The notes: generated from the letters alone by a model not told the origin. 33,134 bases of DNA from Actinomycetes bacterium (GCA_021852345.1 JAJZNL010000003.1:1-33134); one strand, 5' to 3'; positions 1 through 8,581 are shown, numbered from the stretch's first letter. A program made the numbers and translations.

Positions 1-125
1 GTTGTTCGTTAGTGAGCTGATGATAATTTTTCAAGTTAATCCTTTCTGGGTTTGTATAAGTGCTAGAAATTTATCCAGCTCACTTATATTAACCAATCAA
101 GTTGCACTTGGAAGTTGAATTCAGG

Positions 126-416
126 ATGGATTTTATAAAGGAAGATATAGATAAAAAGCTGCATGAATATCTTGAAAAATATTATTGGCTAAATACTGAA
201 CCATTCAGTGAAATAAGGCTGGGTCTAGACTTGTAGCTAAATGACGCGTTGGATCGCGTTATATCTGCGTTGGATTCAGAAGGTTATTATGAATGTGAAG
301 GCGAATATATTGGGATGGGAAATCTTTACAAACTGCGTGTTAGTGTAATAGAAAGTAACGGACCAGCATATTCGGATAAAGCCTATGAAATTCGGCTTCG
401 TACATGGGGAGATTGA
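126..416 (+). pseudogene. Small hypothetical protein gene interrupted by an in-frame TAG
   Basis: An open frame of 96 codons is broken only by a TAG at 234-236 (codon 37); reading resumes in the same frame and ends at TGA 414-416. The two halves look like one small acidic protein (first half MDFIKEDIDKKLHEYLEKYY..., second half ...LDRVISALDSEGYYECEG...), with charged and aromatic residues as in many small cytosolic or immunity-type proteins, but I do not recognise a family. The putative ATG has only AGG directly against it; TTG at 102 or 108 would extend the frame. The stop abuts the ATG of the next ORF (TGAATG), as in an operon. It may be a pseudogene by point mutation, a readthrough gene or a sequencing error. 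The nonsense reading is direct; the one-gene reading is inference. Confidence 0.45.
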
Positions 417-602
417 ATGACTATTATCGCCCGATGTCGGTATATAGAAGACATATTTTCAACAATTAATGTTTTCCGGCAATTGATTGAATTTGCAGGA
501 TGGTCACACGTTGTTGTAGAAAGACTTACAGATGCCGATCCCAATGAGCATTGTCCAATCCTATATTTTGATGAAACTTTAGACGAAGATGGCTATAGTT
601 AA
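417..602 (+). CDS. Hypothetical 61-aa protein
   Basis: This ORF begins on the base after the stop codon of the interrupted gene upstream (TGA then ATG), so the two were probably cotranscribed and translationally coupled. The product is acidic at its C terminus (ends FDETLDEDGYS) and has a central FAGWSHVVVERL stretch suggesting a small alpha/beta fold. No signal peptide, membrane span or familiar domain is visible. It could be a truncated remnant of a larger protein, like its neighbour, because the upstream gene is already damaged. I do not assign a function. Confidence 0.4.
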   Translation: MTIIARCRYIEDIFSTINVFRQLIEFAGWSHVVVERLTDADPNEHCPILYFDETLDEDGYS

Positions 603-626
603 TCTCAAATGAAAGGTGGAAATATA

Positions 627-1739
627 GTGAAACATGAAATCTTTAATTTAGAATTCAGGACTGTCCTTAAGAACAATCAACCCTTTAAAAGCTTTAGATC
701 TCATAAATACTGGAATAAGAATCTAAGAACAAGACTTTTAACTGGTTTAACTGTATTATTGCTGATGTTTATCTGTTCATCATGCGCAATAGATAACGGC
801 AAAAATCTCTCCAATCCTCCCCCAAGCGATGACCCCGGTCAATTTGGGAGTGGTCGTTTCTTGGCTAATATTTCTTGTACTATGCCTGTTATGTGTGTAG
901 TCGGCGATGATGCGGGGGGAATCATAATTTATAAAAATGGTCAATGGTCAAGCCCCGTTTCAGTTAAGAATCTTAATGATGATATTATTTTTTCTATTTC
1001 TTGTCACACACCGGCTTTATGTGTCGGAGTGGGAATTAATATGTCAGGCAAGCAACCCGGACAAGGACATGCTTTTGAAATACTAAACGGAAGATTGACT
1101 CCTTTTGCTTTAATTACATCAAACTACCCGCTGCAATCAGTTTCGTGTATAACATCATCGTATTGTGAAGCCATCGGAGACGGCAAGGTTTTCGCATATG
1201 ATCATGGATCTTGGAAAACCTTAAGATTTATTAGATCATTTGTGACCGGCGACCCTTTTGATTTTATATCCTGCCCATCACAAAACTTCTGTGGGGCATT
1301 ATCACAACTTCAATATGCCGCTATGGAAAATAACGGAAATTGGGCAGTCGGTACTATACCTACCAATAGTCACCACTTTATAGAGTCCATATCATGTCCA
1401 GTGCCGGGCTATTGCATGGCACTTAGAGGCAACGGTATGATATATATATTTTCAAATGGAACTTGGAAACAAACAGGCTTTGCTCTAAAAACCACCACTG
1501 CAATTTCACTTTCTTGTTGGAGTATCGGAAACTGTGAAGCAATTACCATTAGCGGTTACGGAGTTGCATATCGATCTGGAGTTTGGCAAAAACCTATTTT
1601 GGTGGCAAAGAAAAATGGATTATATAAAATATCATGTGTGTCCAAAGGAACATGTATGGCAACTGATTCGATGGGATACGTATTTCAATTATCTAGAGGA
1701 AGATGGTCCAAGCCTCAACTTATAGAGAAATTTAGTTGA
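627..1739 (+). CDS. Lipoprotein with seven C-x5-C repeats, probable seven-bladed beta-propeller
   Basis: This is a predicted exported lipoprotein of about 370 aa. The GTG at 627 is preferred because AAAGGTGG (612-619) sits 7 bases before it, whereas the ATG at 609 has no ribosome site. A basic N-region is followed by a hydrophobic segment (TGLTVLLLMFICSSC) ending in a lipobox-like Cys, then a Pro/Ser-rich linker. The rest is seven consecutive repeats of roughly 35-50 residues. Each opens with [aromatic/Ile]-S-C-x5-C (SCTMPVMC, SCHTPALC, SCITSSYC, SCPSQNFC, SCPVPGYC, SCWSIGNC, SCVSKGTC), and most close with a G-x-W motif (NGQWS, HGSWK, NGTWK, SGVWQ, RGRWS). Seven similar beta-rich units suggest a propeller with one disulfide per blade (inference). 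Such SC-x5-C repeats are common in secreted actinobacterial proteins of unknown role. Ligand unknown. Confidence 0.8.
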   Translation: MKHEIFNLEFRTVLKNNQPFKSFRSHKYWNKNLRTRLLTGLTVLLLMFICSSCAIDNGKNLSNPPPSDDPGQFGSGRFLANISCTMPVMCVVGDDAGGIIIYKNGQWSSPVSVKNLNDDIIFSISCHTPALCVGVGINMSGKQPGQGHAFEILNGRLTPFALITSNYPLQSVSCITSSYCEAIGDGKVFAYDHGSWKTLRFIRSFVTGDPFDFISCPSQNFCGALSQLQYAAMENNGNWAVGTIPTNSHHFIESISCPVPGYCMALRGNGMIYIFSNGTWKQTGFALKTTTAISLSCWSIGNCEAITISGYGVAYRSGVWQKPILVAKKNGLYKISCVSKGTCMATDSMGYVFQLSRGRWSKPQLIEKFS

Positions 1740-1949
1740 GGCTGTAAAAAAATAATGGATGATAAAATGATTGCAAGATATACCTTCTCCTATTAGTCGA
1801 TAATCCAACGTTTGGTGCGAGTTTGCCTGCGTCTTGGGATCTAATAAAATCTGACGTTAAGCGATTTGTTTAGGATGCGATAAGCTATTATGAACTAAGC
1901 TGAATATACCGAATATACTTAAATTACATTTTGTATAAATTCCGATAAT
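1740..1949. other. Intergenic region upstream of tRNA-Ser
   Basis: No convincing gene is present. A short open stretch around 1766-1873 reads like a coding fragment (LLLLVDNPTFGASLPASW...) but has no start codon and is closed by stops on both sides, so at most it is a decayed remnant. No clear terminator follows the lipoprotein gene. Confidence 0.4.
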
Positions 1950-2038
1950 GGAGAGGTGCGAGAGCGGCCGAATCGGGCTCACTGCTAATGAGTTGACCGG
2001 AGAAATCTGGTCCGTGGGTTCAAATCCCACCCTCTCCG
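1950..2038 (+). tRNA. tRNA-Ser (anticodon GCU)
   Basis: A complete class II tRNA: acceptor stem GGAGAGG (1950-1956) pairs perfectly with CCTCTCC (2031-2037) and the discriminator is G2038. The anticodon arm CTCA-CTGCTAA-TGAG places GCT at 1984-1986, decoding AGC/AGU. There is a long variable arm, as expected for serine (ACCGGAGAAATCTGGT region), and the T-loop is GTTCAAATC. CCA is not encoded. A run of seven T at 2041-2047 directly follows and may end the transcript. Confidence 0.95.
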
Positions 2039-2068
2039 CCGTTTTTTTAAATAGATCGATTCTGAATT

Positions 2069-3103
2069 ATGGCAAATCTTGTAGCGTTACCACCCACTGA
2101 TCGGAGAAAGTACTGGCCGTCAGAGGATTGGGTAGAGTCCGATATTAAGTTTGACTTGGACGATTTATTGGGTTATGAGGCTGACAAGAGATTAAATTTG
2201 GGTCAGACTTTTGCAACAGTGATAATAAAATCGGGTTACTTAATTCGGGAGTTTTATGGTTACGAAGTGCCTAGTTTTAGTAAACACCAAAATATAACTT
2301 CGCAAACTAAGTTACTTTCCTGGTCTGTCGCAAAATCTATTTTGCACGCCATTGTTGGTATAGCTGTTCAAGACAATCTTGTGGAGTTAAACGAATGTGA
2401 TCTTTTTGATGAATGGAAAAATGACGATCGAAGTCTCATTAGATTAAAAGATCTTCTTGAGATGAGAGACGGTTTGGAATTTGTCGAAAATTATGACAAC
2501 GAAACAGTTTCTGATGTTATAAAAATGCTATTTGGATCTCCGGCTGTTGACATGAGCGGGTATGCACTTAGTAAACCGCTCATTCACCGACCTTCTGAAT
2601 ATTTTAATTACTCTTCGGGTACCTCTAATATCATCTCTCGTTTACTGTTTGAAAGACTCGGTGGTCAAGAACAGTTCGACAGTTATGTTTATACTCGTCT
2701 CTTTGACGTTATTGGAATGAAATCAATTGATTTAAAGTATGATGATGCGGGGGTGTGGATAGCGTCATCGTATGCTTATGCAACTGCACGAGATTTTGCA
2801 AAGTTTGGATTTTTGTATTTAAATTCCGGGATGTGGTCAAATGATGACATACTGGAAAGCAGTTGGGTGGATTATGCTAGAACACCCATTTCGCTAGATT
2901 TGGATTCTGGGACGAAGTATGGATCCCTTTGGTGGGTATTAGATGATGAATTTGGAACTTTTTGGGCTGATGGATTTGAAGGACAGTTGGTGGTGGTTTG
3001 TCCAAAACTTGATGTCGTAATAGTCAGATTCGGTAAAACAGGTCAAGATATTAAAGAGAACCTTAACAATTGGGTTGTCGAGGTTCTTAATAGACTTAGG
3101 TAG
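2069..3103 (+). CDS. Serine hydrolase, beta-lactamase/penicillin-binding family (class C-like)
   Basis: A 344-aa protein of the beta-lactamase-related serine hydrolase superfamily. The nucleophile motif S-x-x-K is seen as Ser86-Val-Ala-Lys89 in LLSWSVAKSIL, and the second catalytic motif is Tyr-Ser-Ser near residue 181 (EYFNYSSGTSN). The segment LKDLLEMRDGLEF matches the conserved LLxHxSGL region of the family. The third motif is divergent (FWADGFEGQ), as in 6-aminohexanoate-dimer hydrolase-like members. There is no signal peptide, so it is probably cytosolic. It starts 30 bases after tRNA-Ser without a good ribosome site, and its stop lies 3 bases from the convergent RDD gene. The substrate could be an ester, amide or cyclic amide and cannot be decided from sequence. 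Confidence 0.85.
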   Translation: MANLVALPPTDRRKYWPSEDWVESDIKFDLDDLLGYEADKRLNLGQTFATVIIKSGYLIREFYGYEVPSFSKHQNITSQTKLLSWSVAKSILHAIVGIAVQDNLVELNECDLFDEWKNDDRSLIRLKDLLEMRDGLEFVENYDNETVSDVIKMLFGSPAVDMSGYALSKPLIHRPSEYFNYSSGTSNIISRLLFERLGGQEQFDSYVYTRLFDVIGMKSIDLKYDDAGVWIASSYAYATARDFAKFGFLYLNSGMWSNDDILESSWVDYARTPISLDLDSGTKYGSLWWVLDDEFGTFWADGFEGQLVVVCPKLDVVIVRFGKTGQDIKENLNNWVVEVLNRLR

Positions 3104-3106
3104 TTT

Positions 3107-3943
3107 CTATTTCAAGCTTTTAAGGGCTACAATCGTTTCTAATAAAACTTCTGGTGGCCAATTTCCATCATAGCCTCCAATTTTTACTGATAAAGCTGAA
3201 GCGAGATTGTTTGCGAGTTTTTCTCGAATTTCGGGTGGAAGTTGGTATCTTCTTATTAGAAAGTTTTGAAGGACGGTTATGTCGTTGTAATTAAGTTGGG
3301 TTATGTCCAAGTGAGAAAGTTGCGGCGGAATGGTGAAATTTCCATAATTCGAATAGAATTGGCTTAATTGTAATTGCGGACTAACATTGACCGCATTTAT
3401 CCAGGAAAGCTGTCGCCAATTCGTTTGCTTGGTCGCCAAATCTGTTTGGTACTGTATGACTACGGTGTTTGCAAAAAGATCACCTACTCTTTGATTTTTC
3501 TGATTAAAAAAAACAAAGGTCGCACCAACGAAATAATTTGTCGGAAGGAAATCGATGATGCGAATCAAATTTCTTGTTATCGATGCTCGTAATGTTAGAC
3601 CCTTTCCGTCCACATTGACGACTTTTATTTTAGCTATTATTTTTCCAGGCGATCGCCCACCGGTTAACATTTCAAAAATTATGAAATATCCTATGGCAAC
3701 TATGAAGTTTAGGATTATTAATATCGCAACTAATATGTCAGCCATAAATGCTGATTGTTGAAAAATGAGTGACGATGGCGATAAAAGCAGCGTAAAGTAC
3801 AAAAACGTAAGTAGATACATAATAGCCATTTGGATAATTGTATCAACCAGAATTGCGATGAACCTAGAGCCTAGGCCTGCTAGGATTAATTCAATAGGAA
3901 CTCCTTCGGGAGTCGTTACTATTCTTTTATCGGTCAGTTCCAT
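3107..3943 (-). CDS. RDD family membrane protein
   Basis: A 278-aa protein with an N-terminal RDD domain. The signature region reads IELILAGLGSRFIAILVDTI (residues about 17-36), followed by hydrophobic segments around 35-55 and 68-95, and the second motif GGRSPGKIIAKIKVV typical of RDD proteins. The C-terminal third is soluble. RDD proteins are small polytopic membrane proteins, in some cases implicated in ion exchange; the role of this cluster-associated type is not established. The start lies only 4 bases from the start of the divergent spoIIM-like gene, with no ribosome site, so translation is probably leaderless. The RDD gene accompanies DUF58/MoxR/SpoIIM clusters across Actinomycetota. 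Confidence 0.88.
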   Translation of the reverse strand: MELTDKRIVTTPEGVPIELILAGLGSRFIAILVDTIIQMAIMYLLTFLYFTLLLSPSSLIFQQSAFMADILVAILIILNFIVAIGYFIIFEMLTGGRSPGKIIAKIKVVNVDGKGLTLRASITRNLIRIIDFLPTNYFVGATFVFFNQKNQRVGDLFANTVVIQYQTDLATKQTNWRQLSWINAVNVSPQLQLSQFYSNYGNFTIPPQLSHLDITQLNYNDITVLQNFLIRRYQLPPEIREKLANNLASALSVKIGGYDGNWPPEVLLETIVALKSLK

Positions 3944-3947
3944 ACAG

Positions 3948-4904
3948 ATGAATATTCAACAATTTCTTGATAAAAATGAGACAGTTCTTAATGAGTTAGA
4001 GATCCAAACCTCAGCTCAGCAAAAATTGTCACGTAAAGCAAGTTTAACTCAAATAATGAGTTATGACTATTTATACCGAAAAGCTCTGGCAGTGTATGCA
4101 CTTGCGCGTCAATATTTTCCCGGCACTCAAGGTACTCAAAATGTCGCTGATCTTGTTGCTTCTTCACATGAGATTATCTATAAAGATACTATAAGGAAAG
4201 AAAATTTTAGACAGATAATTACATACCGGCTTTTCAGAAGCGTTTATGAGGTCAAATCAATGCTTCTATTTACAGTGGCCGTTGAGTTACTGGGGTTGAT
4301 AGCCGGAATTTTGTGGGCGGTATTGGACACTAGCAATGCCGTATCTTTTGCAAACGCAAGCGGTTTTAAATTAGGGACCTTCCATGGCGGTTTTTACGGC
4401 ACTTCCGTTAGCTTAAGAACTTATGTAGCTGCATTTATTTTTACTCATAATATACAAATTGCCATATTCGCATTTCTGGGAGGACTTTTACTTGGGGTAC
4501 CTACAATTTACTTACTCGTAACCAATTCGTTGTTGTTGGGAGTTTTAGGTGCGCTGGAATTTAGGGCAGGTGGCGGAATAAGTTTTATACGCCTAATTGT
4601 TCCTCACGGCTTTTTAGAAATGTCATGCATAACTGTGGCTGGCGTAGCGGGCTTAAGGATCGCTAAGACCTTGATTGTACCAGGTGAACATAGTCGATAC
4701 GTGGCTCTAACCGGTATTATCAATCCCTTGGTCGATTCTATCGGGCTGGTTTCGATCACCTTAGTAATATCTGGATTGGTGGAGGCGCTAGTTACGACGT
4801 ATTATTTGAATGTTGTTGTTGCCTTGTTCGTCGGGTTGTCCCTGGGTGGAACTTTTTGGTTCTTGATCATATTTCAGGGACGTAAAGTTAAAGCCATTCA
4901 GTAA
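3948..4904 (+). CDS. Stage II sporulation protein M (SpoIIM/DUF95) family membrane protein
   Basis: A 318-aa polytopic membrane protein. The frame is open upstream to 3765, but the ATG at 3948 is the sensible start: the family begins with a short helical stretch, here MNIQQFLDKNETVLNELE, and the upstream extension is antisense to the RDD gene. Five or so hydrophobic segments start near residue 105 (MLLFTVAVELLGLIAGILWA). The conserved SpoIIM motif P-H-G-x-x-E is seen in IVPHGFLEMSCI. In Bacillus SpoIIM acts in engulfment; in non-sporulating actinobacteria the homologue is of unknown role and sits with moxR, DUF58 and RDD genes. It is oriented opposite to the rest of the cluster. Confidence 0.88.
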   Translation: MNIQQFLDKNETVLNELEIQTSAQQKLSRKASLTQIMSYDYLYRKALAVYALARQYFPGTQGTQNVADLVASSHEIIYKDTIRKENFRQIITYRLFRSVYEVKSMLLFTVAVELLGLIAGILWAVLDTSNAVSFANASGFKLGTFHGGFYGTSVSLRTYVAAFIFTHNIQIAIFAFLGGLLLGVPTIYLLVTNSLLLGVLGALEFRAGGGISFIRLIVPHGFLEMSCITVAGVAGLRIAKTLIVPGEHSRYVALTGIINPLVDSIGLVSITLVISGLVEALVTTYYLNVVVALFVGLSLGGTFWFLIIFQGRKVKAIQ

Positions 4905-4957
4905 CTTTGATAAAACATTTAGTGAGTATTGGTCATAGTACCTAAAGTATATACTTT

Positions 4958-6286
4958 TTAAAAATTTGCGGTTCTTCTTAAATTAAAATAAGCATCGGCG
5001 GTTGCGCGCGCAAGCTTTTCCGGAGGTGCAATAACCGTATTAATTTTTCTGAATTTTAGTTCCTTGATGATCTCTTTTTGTTCTTCGCTAAAATTGCTCG
5101 CAACAAAGTATCTTGCGCCGTCTTCTATTTTTGATGCATTTTTAGTTTTAATGTCCAAGATTTCTGTGTCTAATGCGGATACGATTAGGAATGAGTGGCG
5201 TTTGAGGAAAAGCGACATGGCTTCTATAAGGGGCTCTATTGAAGGTCGGTCAAAAATATCAGAAAAAATTACAATCAATGATCTTTTTTGTTTAGCCGCA
5301 ATTGTTAAGGGCGTGTCAAAGTCACTTTGTGTCAGTTCGGGCTGAACATTATAAAACAAACTGGCAATCTTGTCTGCAGTGTTTCTGCCCGATGGCAGCG
5401 ATTTCAAAATGCGATCAGAAAATGCCATAGCACCGAGTCGATCTCCCGAATCATCTGCTATGACCGTGAGGTAAGTTAAAGCGTCAAGAGCATAATCCAA
5501 CCTAGTAGCAGATTTAATGGGGGATGCCATCAATCTACCGCAATCCAAAAGACATATAACGGATTTGTTTTCCTCGACTCTGTATACGTTTGACATTGGT
5601 TCTTGTGTCTTGGCCGTGGCAATCCAGTTAATTTGTTTAAAATCATCGTCGAGAGAATATGGCCTGATAGTTTCAAATTCAGTTCCGAGCCCTAATTTGC
5701 CTTTCATCCTACCGGTTTCATATCTTAATCGTCCTCTTTTTCTCATTTCGTGGTACATCTTTGCCCCAGGCAAGTCCGGATAGATTGAATATCTGGTTAA
5801 CCCAAATGCCTTGTGGTTAAAAGTAGTCAGTCCTAAAGGACCCGTTGTTTTGAAATATATGGACGGCAGTAAATGGTCTCCTCGATAGAAGTTCGTAAGT
5901 TCCATGTTTAAGAGATTTGCCTTTTGAGCTTGACTTGTTTGACCGATTTCAGGCTGAATGGGTTGACGAATTTTAATTACCTTTTGATTTACGATCTTTG
6001 CAGCAAGTATAGATTTTACCGATCTTACATTAATAGATTTATGTAGTCTGGTTACAATTGCAACACGGGAAGCAAAAAATCCGTCCACTACCAGAATTGT
6101 TAGTAAAACGAGCGAGCAAAAAATTCCAAAAGTAATTGATACTGGCGGAACTGAAGTAATCAATCCTATTGCTGCAGCTATCAAAACCGTTTTGCGGGTA
6201 ATGCTAATTTTTAAAAGTCTTTTTGAACCCGATCTTTGAGGGGTTAAATTAGAAATATCATCGCTCAATGACGTATTGGTTGGCAT
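4958..6286 (-). CDS. DUF58 domain-containing protein
   Basis: A 442-aa protein. Residues about 25-70 form two membrane spans (VLIAAAIGLITSVPPVSITF and FCSLVLLTILVVDGFFA). The DUF58 signature follows at about 190-240: LGLGTEFETIRPYSLDDDFK and QINWIATAKTQEPMSNVYRV. A von Willebrand A-like fold comes next, in which the metal site is degenerate (LLDCGRLM instead of DxSxSM), as in many DUF58 proteins. It lies 5 bases downstream of the moxR stop and is probably translationally coupled, since no ribosome site is seen. MoxR ATPases and DUF58/VWA proteins are thought to work together as chaperone-like modules for complex assembly; the client here is unknown. It is the last gene of the leftward run, facing the spoIIM gene tail to tail. 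Confidence 0.9.
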   Translation of the reverse strand: MPTNTSLSDDISNLTPQRSGSKRLLKISITRKTVLIAAAIGLITSVPPVSITFGIFCSLVLLTILVVDGFFASRVAIVTRLHKSINVRSVKSILAAKIVNQKVIKIRQPIQPEIGQTSQAQKANLLNMELTNFYRGDHLLPSIYFKTTGPLGLTTFNHKAFGLTRYSIYPDLPGAKMYHEMRKRGRLRYETGRMKGKLGLGTEFETIRPYSLDDDFKQINWIATAKTQEPMSNVYRVEENKSVICLLDCGRLMASPIKSATRLDYALDALTYLTVIADDSGDRLGAMAFSDRILKSLPSGRNTADKIASLFYNVQPELTQSDFDTPLTIAAKQKRSLIVIFSDIFDRPSIEPLIEAMSLFLKRHSFLIVSALDTEILDIKTKNASKIEDGARYFVASNFSEEQKEIIKELKFRKINTVIAPPEKLARATADAYFNLRRTANF

Positions 6287-6291
6287 ACGTG

Positions 6292-7287
6292 TTATTTAGG
6301 GATTGGTGTTGATTGGATTACGGCGTTTATGGCTTTTATGCTGTCAAACCGATCGAGTTCGGCTTCGGGAGTTAAAACAAGCCTGTGAGACAGTACGGCA
6401 GGAGCAATATTTACTATGTCGTCGGGAGTTGCATAATTCCTGCCAGACATCGCCGCAAATGCTTTTGACACTTGAAGTAGATGCACAGCAGATCTTGTGG
6501 AAGCGCCTAACGAAACCGAAGGTAGGTGTCTTGTCCCAATTACCAGCGAGACAATGTAACTCATTACTTCGTCTGTAACCATGACGGACTCTATCTGTTT
6601 TTGAAGTGCGAATATTTCTTCAAAGGTGACAACGGGTGAGATTGAGTCGATGGCGGTGTTTTTGAGACCGTCTTTGGGTTGTTTTAGTACGTTAAATTCT
6701 TCATTTGGGTTTGGATAAGTTAGGGTAGCTTTGATTAAAAACCGGTCTAATTGAGCCTCTGGTAGAGAATATGTTCCTTCAAACTCAATTGGGTTTTGAG
6801 TTGCTATAACTAAAAACGGTTTTTCCAATACGTGCGTATTCCCATCGACGGTAACTTGCCCTTCCTGCATAACTTCCAACAGAGCAGATTGAGTTTTTGG
6901 GGGAGTTCGGTTAATTTCATCGGCCAATACTATATTTGCAAAAATAGGCCCCTGTCTAAAAGCTAAATCATTACCTCTAAAAGTGATGGTTCCAGTGACG
7001 TCACTTGGTAGAAGATCAGGAGAAAATTGAATTCGTTTGAAGGTTCCGCCGATCGCTTTGGCAAAGGCATTCCCCAACAGTGTCTTGGCTGTACCTGGTG
7101 GACCCTCTAAGAGAATGTGACCGCCTACTAGCAATGAAGCAAGCATGGCATCAATTATATGGTGTTGGCCTATAACTGCCTTGCTTATTTCTCTTTGCAT
7201 ATTGCTTCTAAAAACTTGAAGCGGAGAGCTTTGAGCATTTATATTTGAGTTTGAGGGTTCGTTTTGGAGCTGTGATGGGTATGTCAT
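6292..7287 (-). CDS. MoxR family AAA+ ATPase
   Basis: A 331-aa AAA+ ATPase (AAA_3 plus C-terminal lid). The ATG at 7287 is chosen because AAGGAT precedes it by 3 bases; the longer frame starting at 7362 would overlap the upstream gene by 53 bases and has no support. Walker A is GPPGTAKT (residues 62-69), Walker B VLADEINR with the following TPPKTQSALLEVMQE motif, sensor 1 FLVIATQNPIEFEGTYSLPE and the arginine-containing EAQLDRFL; the lid includes LGASTRSAVHLLQVSKAFAA. It is expected to be a cytoplasmic oligomeric ATPase remodelling complexes with the downstream DUF58 protein. The operon continues from the DUF4350 gene with a short gap. Confidence 0.95.
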   Translation of the reverse strand: MTYPSQLQNEPSNSNINAQSSPLQVFRSNMQREISKAVIGQHHIIDAMLASLLVGGHILLEGPPGTAKTLLGNAFAKAIGGTFKRIQFSPDLLPSDVTGTITFRGNDLAFRQGPIFANIVLADEINRTPPKTQSALLEVMQEGQVTVDGNTHVLEKPFLVIATQNPIEFEGTYSLPEAQLDRFLIKATLTYPNPNEEFNVLKQPKDGLKNTAIDSISPVVTFEEIFALQKQIESVMVTDEVMSYIVSLVIGTRHLPSVSLGASTRSAVHLLQVSKAFAAMSGRNYATPDDIVNIAPAVLSHRLVLTPEAELDRFDSIKAINAVIQSTPIPK

Positions 7288-7309
7288 ATTATCCTTGCAT
7301 TTAATTTTC

Positions 7310-8581
7310 TTAATAGTCCGATCTGAATGTTTTAAGGTACGAATTAATGGCGACCAGTGCATTTGTAATATCGATTAGATATTGATCACTGTAATTTAAA
7401 TTCGTGGCTAGAACCATGATTTCGTCAAAAGTCATTTTATCAAAATCCTTAAAAGTTGCATTAATTTCATCAAGTCTTATAATTTTTGCATTTAATTCTG
7501 CATGCAGACGGTCTATCAGTTCATTACTATTTTGGGATTTAAGTATTTTGGCGGTAAGCGCATCTACATGGGCCATCCTCGGATCTGTGCTGACGATTTT
7601 AGTTTTTATCGGAGGACCCAATCTAAATATTTTCGACAGAATGTACAAAAGCCCAATTATAAGCAGAATTATCGCTAAGTTTTCAAATCGAGACGGCATG
7701 ACGAATTCGGTTTGAGTAGTTTGTAAAGCATCGGCATCGTCGAAATATACGGTATTTGCCTGCGATCGACCCAAATCTATACCAAAGGCCGCGTTGTCTT
7801 GAGAATTTAAAAGTTGGTTTGTAAGAGGAGAGTAGTCGGCCAAGACAACTATTTTACCTTGATTGATTTTTAGGTATAGTCCGCCGATACCTTGAGAGGC
7901 TGAAAGAATCGGTTTAAATGGTGAGTATCTATTGTTAGACAATCCCACTGCCGATTGGCCAAAATTTATCGCGCCAACACCCGGTAATAAATTCTTAGCC
8001 TGGACAGTTGGTCTTGCCTCTGTAATTTGATTGGATAGATGATATATTTGAGCGGAATTTATTCCGCTGGTATTGTATTTTAAAATTCCGTTAATTGTTT
8101 GATTCGTTTGTGACTCTGTACAAAGTACTAAAGTGCCTCCTGTTGATATGAAGTTGTAGAGGTATTGAAATTCATAGGTTGAATTAGGGTTAATGCCGTT
8201 ATCGATTATTAAAGTGGAACCAGTTTTAAGATGCGAATATTGGGGCCTGACTGCCAAAGAGACGGTAGAGATATTGTAGGAGTTTAGAAGAAGACTGTAG
8301 GCTTTAAGACCGTTAGGATCAGATGATGTGGAAATTCCCGGCGTACCACTGTAGGTTGGATTGCCTACATAGCTGTTGATGACATCACCAAGAAGTATTA
8401 AAGCAACTAACAAGATAACTGAGGCAAGTAAAACTTTTGTGTAGCTTGGAAGTCCTTTGATGAAATTAATAACTTGAGTAAATGACGAAAGTTCGGCAAG
8501 TTGAAGGCCGATGTCTTCGATATCCTTGTCGGATATCTCAAAGTCGTCGATGCTAGGTGTTTCAACTGTGGTTTGCTTCAT
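7310..8581 (-). CDS. DUF4350 domain-containing membrane protein
   Basis: A 423-aa protein with two membrane spans, near residues 48-68 (KVLLASVILLVALILLGDVI) and 297-315 (ENLAIILLIIGLLYILSKIF), enclosing a DUF4350 domain. That domain has the recognisable segments GTPGISTSSDPNGLKAYSLL, LKTGSTLIIDNGINPN, YNFISTGGTLVLCTES and KIVVLADYSPLTNQLL, resembling a GATase-like fold without an obvious catalytic Cys-His pair. The C-terminal cytoplasmic tail (about 110 aa) contains helical repeats of unknown role. It lies 21 bases after the DUF4129 gene and leads into moxR, as in the conserved actinobacterial cluster. Function unknown; extracytoplasmic placement of the central domain is inferred. Confidence 0.87.
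   Translation of the reverse strand: MKQTTVETPSIDDFEISDKDIEDIGLQLAELSSFTQVINFIKGLPSYTKVLLASVILLVALILLGDVINSYVGNPTYSGTPGISTSSDPNGLKAYSLLLNSYNISTVSLAVRPQYSHLKTGSTLIIDNGINPNSTYEFQYLYNFISTGGTLVLCTESQTNQTINGILKYNTSGINSAQIYHLSNQITEARPTVQAKNLLPGVGAINFGQSAVGLSNNRYSPFKPILSASQGIGGLYLKINQGKIVVLADYSPLTNQLLNSQDNAAFGIDLGRSQANTVYFDDADALQTTQTEFVMPSRFENLAIILLIIGLLYILSKIFRLGPPIKTKIVSTDPRMAHVDALTAKILKSQNSNELIDRLHAELNAKIIRLDEINATFKDFDKMTFDEIMVLATNLNYSDQYLIDITNALVAINSYLKTFRSDY

Noticed and set aside
11..84. Inverted repeat AGTGAGCTG (11-19) with CAGCTCACT (76-84)
   Set aside because: The 56-base loop is too long for a terminator and there is no further context at the window edge.
1766..1873. Open stretch reading LVDNPTFGASLPASW
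   Set aside because: It has no start codon, is bounded by stops, and is too short to call a gene or name a pseudogene.
3765..3947. Extended N terminus of the SpoIIM-like ORF
   Set aside because: This segment is antisense to the RDD coding region and does not match family N termini; the ATG at 3948 fits.
7288..7362. Extended start of the MoxR gene
   Set aside because: It overlaps the DUF4350 gene and has no ribosome site; the ATG at 7287 has AAGGAT at close spacing.
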